Shown here: piece after piece, positions 60,618 to 64,000 of the stretch
Position numbering within the stretch: position 1 is the first letter of the stretch
How the letters are laid out: every line of letters begins with the position of its first letter
NCBI GenBank assembly: GCA_029959085.1
Contig: JARWIR010000008.1
Location: 20,074,001-20,138,000, forward strand
Direction: 5' to 3'
Origin: Nemophila menziesii
Taxonomy: Eukaryota > Streptophyta > Magnoliopsida > Boraginales > Hydrophyllaceae
Length of the DNA stretch: 64,000 bases
Position numbers and translations under genes: made by a program
The notes under the pieces: generated by a model
Database searches by the model: none
The model's input: only the letters and a program-made list of their open reading frames with translations
What the model was told of the DNA's origin: nothing

Positions 60618-61530
60618 CCTCCTTCAGGATGATCCAATCGCCACTAATTGGAATAGCCTAGATACTAACACCTGTTCCTAGTTCATGACTCTAAAAACAG
60701 TAAATATTCTCAATTTATCGAAAAGGGTAAAAGACACAATCTAATTTAATTTAACAGAAACCCAAATTCAACATATGAAATTCAATAAGATTTGGGAATT
60801 ACCCATATAGCATTCTCAAGCACTAAAATGTGTTTAGCTCATATTAATTGAAAACAAAACTAAATTAAATAAAAGGGAATTCATATTGTTTACAAAATTA
60901 AAGATAAAAGAACCTAATTTCCGGAATAGGAATGACTGAGAACGCAGATATAGAACCTCTCCAGCTCTTGCAGCTTCTTCTTTCTTCCTTCTGTTGCTTC
61001 TCTCTGATGTTTAATCTTGTGGAATGTGAATTGTTGTGAAAATAGAGGTCAAAGGCTCCTTTTATAAGTGGAAAAACGGATTAGGGCTTGGACCTAAGAA
61101 TAAAACACTAATTAAATGTCCAAGCCCAATTTCTAAGCCCAAAATCCCGTAACTGCTGATACACCTTTACTAAAACGACTTTTCCCGCTTCGTTATGACT
61201 CCGATTGACTTAGTTCCGGTTGCTAAAGTTCCGTAACTCGATAAGGAATGTTTTCTCTTCAAAGGTCAGCGGCTAAACCATCTCTTAAGCACCTCGAAAT
61301 CAGAAATCTATGGCCTGGAAAACAGATTTTCAGCTCTAAAAATAATTTCTTTCGGGATTTATCTTTAGGTCCTGACTCTATATCACGATCTTTGACTCTC
61401 TTCTCGGATTCCATTCCTAGCTAATATTCAAAACCTACAAACTTTACACTAAAGTACACAAGATTACGCGCAAAAGTTTAATAAATCAAAAATACTAGAA
61501 ATAAAATGGAAATTCTGGATTATTGCATTT
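60618..61530 (-). mobile_element. LTR-like block B (U9)
   Basis: Diverged partner of block A. On the minus strand ACTTATAAAAGGAGCC (about 61058-61073) is TATA-like at the matching place. It is absent from U1, where the sequence breaks off at its first bases. After it, 61531-61832 is AT-rich and includes two tgtctcc..aagggc motifs (61580 and 61790). Confidence 0.4.
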
Positions 61531-63407
61531 TTAACTCAAAAGTCTATCATATTAATCAAATAAACACAAAAAATGATGTCTCCCAAGGGTCGAAAATGAG
61601 AACAATTAGGGAGATATAAATTGGTCTTTCATGAATTTCAAGAACCAATTAACTTTGCATTAAAAATAGTCAAATTTACGCACAAAAGCTTAGATTCTGC
61701 AAATAGTTAATTTCCAAGGGGAGGAAGTGTAATATGATCAATTAAGCCTAAAAGTCTATCAAATAAGTCATTTATTCACCTAAAAGGATGTCTCCAAAGG
61801 GCTAATAATTAGAACAAATAGGGAGACATCAATTATATATGAGCATTTTATGGTGTGAATGAATGTAATTATAAAACAATTGGGTTACCTCAACTTGACA
61901 GGTCCTTGTTTTTTCTTCTAAGAGGTACATGATTTGAATATCTCCTTAGATATGGTAACCTGATTCTGGCTTGCTTGGGGATCACATGGATGCATATTCT
62001 CCGTTGGGCTAGTAGAGGTATGCGCACACTTGCTCGCGACCCTCGTTATCAAGCAAAATGTTATTATATGTGAAAAAATAGGATAGTTGATGAGAGGTAT
62101 AACATAATCACACTTATTTGGAAAACTTGCAAATTGGAAGAAGTCTTTATTGGATGTGTTATATAGAAAGGAGGTCAAGGAATATTTTTAGGTCTTGTGA
62201 GTTTCTATTGGTTCCTGCAATGGGGGATAATACGGGATAAACAAAGGTAGTAGTTATTTTTATATATAGTGGTCGAAATGGTCGAATCTCTTAATATAGT
62301 ACTGAATAATATAGGCATATTGTCGTTTAATTCACAAGTTGAAAGTTTGAATGTAGTTATTATTGAAATTTCGCAAGGATTATAATATATATATATATTC
62401 AAAGAACTGGTTGTGAAAGATCTTCGAAAAAATAGATGAGTGCAGAAAAATTAAATTTTAGTAGAGGACATTATCTTGCGGATAAAAAACCAAGTTGAGA
62501 GTTAGATCAAATAATTTGTAACCTTTTTAACTACAGGAATATCATATAAAGATGCGACTAGGTGAACAAGAGTAAATTTAGTGATATTTGTGTGTAAGAT
62601 GATACAAAACAAAACCATCCAAAAATATCGTAGACAAGAATAATTTGATTCTTTCTGAATAAATTTTCGATATGGAGTTTTTCTTTGAAAAAGAATTTTG
62701 GATATGCGAATCAACAAATAAGTGGAAAATATTGCGTATCAATAAAACAATAGTGTTCGATCACATTCAACGATAGCGATTTGTTTTGGTGTGTTAATGT
62801 ATTTTATTAGTCAAAATTACCCCTGGCCACAATATGACCATACCATCCTATTCGGACTAGTCCGGCTCTTCAGCCAACTATCATCTGGCCTTTCCACCAT
62901 ACATATCACTTGGAGTAAAAATTATTAAGTGACTTCTCAGCGGATTATCAGATGATCTCTCGGTCATAAAACTTATTTGGACGAAAGATCCCTAATTATC
63001 TAGTCTAGCACTTCAGCCGCCTACCAGCTGTCTTCTCAGTCGTTAAGTCACTTGTATATTAAATTCTTAAGTGTCTAATCTGGTTCTTCAGCCGATAATC
63101 AACTTCCCTCTCGGTCATAAAACCCATTTGGACAATCAACGCGTAGAGATTTTAGCTACACACCCATATATTTATATAACATGATTTTTATTTCGTTGAA
63201 AATTAGCAAAAGCCTCTGACTCTTTAACAAAACAATTATTCCACATTTTATGACAAGTCATCCATAAAACTAATCTAATGCCTCTTTTTATGCATACATA
63301 ATGTGCCTACAAATATCAGGGTCTATTAGACCAAAAGTCTAAGAATCTTTCCATGCGCTCTTCTTTGAGAATGGATTTTTACATGTTGTTTACCAACCAA
63401 AACGTTT

Positions 63408-64000
63408 TTACATAGCCTCTGAGGAGCCTTGAGTTGTGGCACACTACTAACCATATTATTTTACCTAAGAGTTTTCAAACCTTTAAGACTCTAGTAGCGT
63501 CCATGCCGACAATGACAAGTTGGGTTTATTGTATCAAACCTTTATTATCCAATATTTGTTGATATTGTGTTGACTTGAGCATTTCATTTTTTAGACCTCG
63601 ACTTGAGGCTTTATTGTATTAAGGCGTCGTGTAACCTTCTATATTTCGACAAATGTGGTGTACAATGATTGGTGCGTCATCGTTTATTGATCGTTTCTGA
63701 GGTCAAATCAGTTTCGTGAGACTATATGAAGGCCTTTTCTCTATATGATGGATATTCAATGAGAGATGAAAGGATGAATGACTAACATGTTTGATTTGTA
63801 ATTTATGTGTGCCATTTTATTGAGTCGAAGTTACCATACAATAGATTCATTTGAACTAATCACTTATTGAATAAATCTGAAAGTGCTTATTAATTTTAAT
63901 TTTGTTGGGGATTTTTGGTCAACCCCAACTATGAAAATATTTCTTTTATTGTATACTTTAAATTCACAAAGAAAACAAATTAAAACATTTATATAGTATA
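63408..64000. repeat. Start of array unit U10
   Basis: The window ends at atagtata, within two bases of the point where U1 and U9 switch to the composite and U2-U8 continue to the gene. Whether U10 carries a gene therefore cannot be told. Confidence 0.9.

Larger units (their letters stand above)
57886..63407. repeat. Array unit U9, gene-less with composite insertion
   Basis: Positions 57886-58483 match the unit start. Positions 58484-61832 are the hAT-like/LTR-like composite also found in U1. The unit resumes at about 61833 (attatatatgagcat, equivalent to 8633 in U2) and runs to 63407. The missing part, about 3.3 kb, is the defensin-like gene and the copia relic. In the resumed part it has a deletion near 62752 (acaatagtg) relative to the other units. 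Confidence 0.9.
1..64000. repeat. Tandem array of ~5.5-kb units (U1-U10)
   Basis: The motif ttacatagcctctgaggagc, or a close variant, recurs at 1, 4721, 10255, 15759, 21250, 41529, 47008, 52536, 57886 and 63408. Spacings are 5534, 5504, 5491, 20279, 5479, 5528, 5350 and 5522 bp from 4721 on. The 20279-bp interval falls to 5473 bp once the CACTA insertion and its 3-bp target duplication are removed. The first interval is 4720 bp because U1 is rearranged. Copies are nearly identical by eye over most of their length, so amplification was recent or the units are being homogenised. The start of the unit is arbitrary. Both array ends lie outside the window. Confidence 0.97.

Noticed and set aside
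1..64000. rDNA or centromeric satellite as explanation for the 5.5-kb periodicity
   Set aside because: No rRNA sequence is recognisable and the unit is far longer than usual satellite monomers. It contains a spliced gene and a copia relic.

Overview
This is nuclear DNA of a flowering plant, most likely a eudicot. It is AT-rich, its genes have GT-AG introns, and it carries plant-type CACTA, LINE and copia elements. There is no sign of prokaryotic, plastid or rDNA sequence. The family cannot be fixed from the window.

The window is one large tandem array with a period of about 5.5 kb. Anchored on a sequence that starts at 1 and recurs at 4721, 10255, 15759, 21250, 41529, 47008, 52536, 57886 and 63408, it holds units U1-U9 and the start of U10. 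Units U2-U8 each carry one small two-exon gene on the minus strand. Spliced, it reads as an 86-residue secreted peptide: a signal peptide, then C-x10-C-x5-C-x3-C-x9-C-x14-C-x-C-x3-C ending at the last residue. This is a plant defensin-like (DEFL) peptide. The gene is not visible as an ORF because a ~348-bp intron separates a 24-codon signal-peptide exon from the cysteine-rich exon, and longer meaningless ORFs overlap it in other frames. Six copies (U3-U8) are intact, three of them identical in protein. U2 is a pseudogene (internal stop, lost cysteine). Each copy has a TATA box 51 bp upstream of the ATG and a conserved ACCGTACGGT palindrome about 200 bp further up.

The rest of each unit is mostly noncoding, with a decayed copia pol end (RT tail, RNase H, polypurine tract, LTR start) on the minus strand that was already dead before the array amplified. 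The outer units U1 and U9 lack the gene. In both, the gene-bearing half is replaced by the same composite of an hAT-like 5' end and a noncoding LTR-retroelement-like sequence.

U5 is split at 24033-38835 by a 14.8-kb CACTA (En/Spm, CMC) transposon with a 3-bp TAT target duplication. It carries a TNP2 transposase gene (three exons, 1126 aa, frame kept throughout), a Ptta/En/Spm (Transposase_24) gene, GCGACGAC-rich terminal and internal regions and several minisatellites. TNP2 intron 2 holds a 5.4-kb L1-type LINE in antisense, with intact ORF1 and a broken ORF2. Nesting order: LINE in CACTA, CACTA in a copia relic, copia relic in the DEFL repeat unit. The CACTA is in one unit only, so it arrived after the array had formed.
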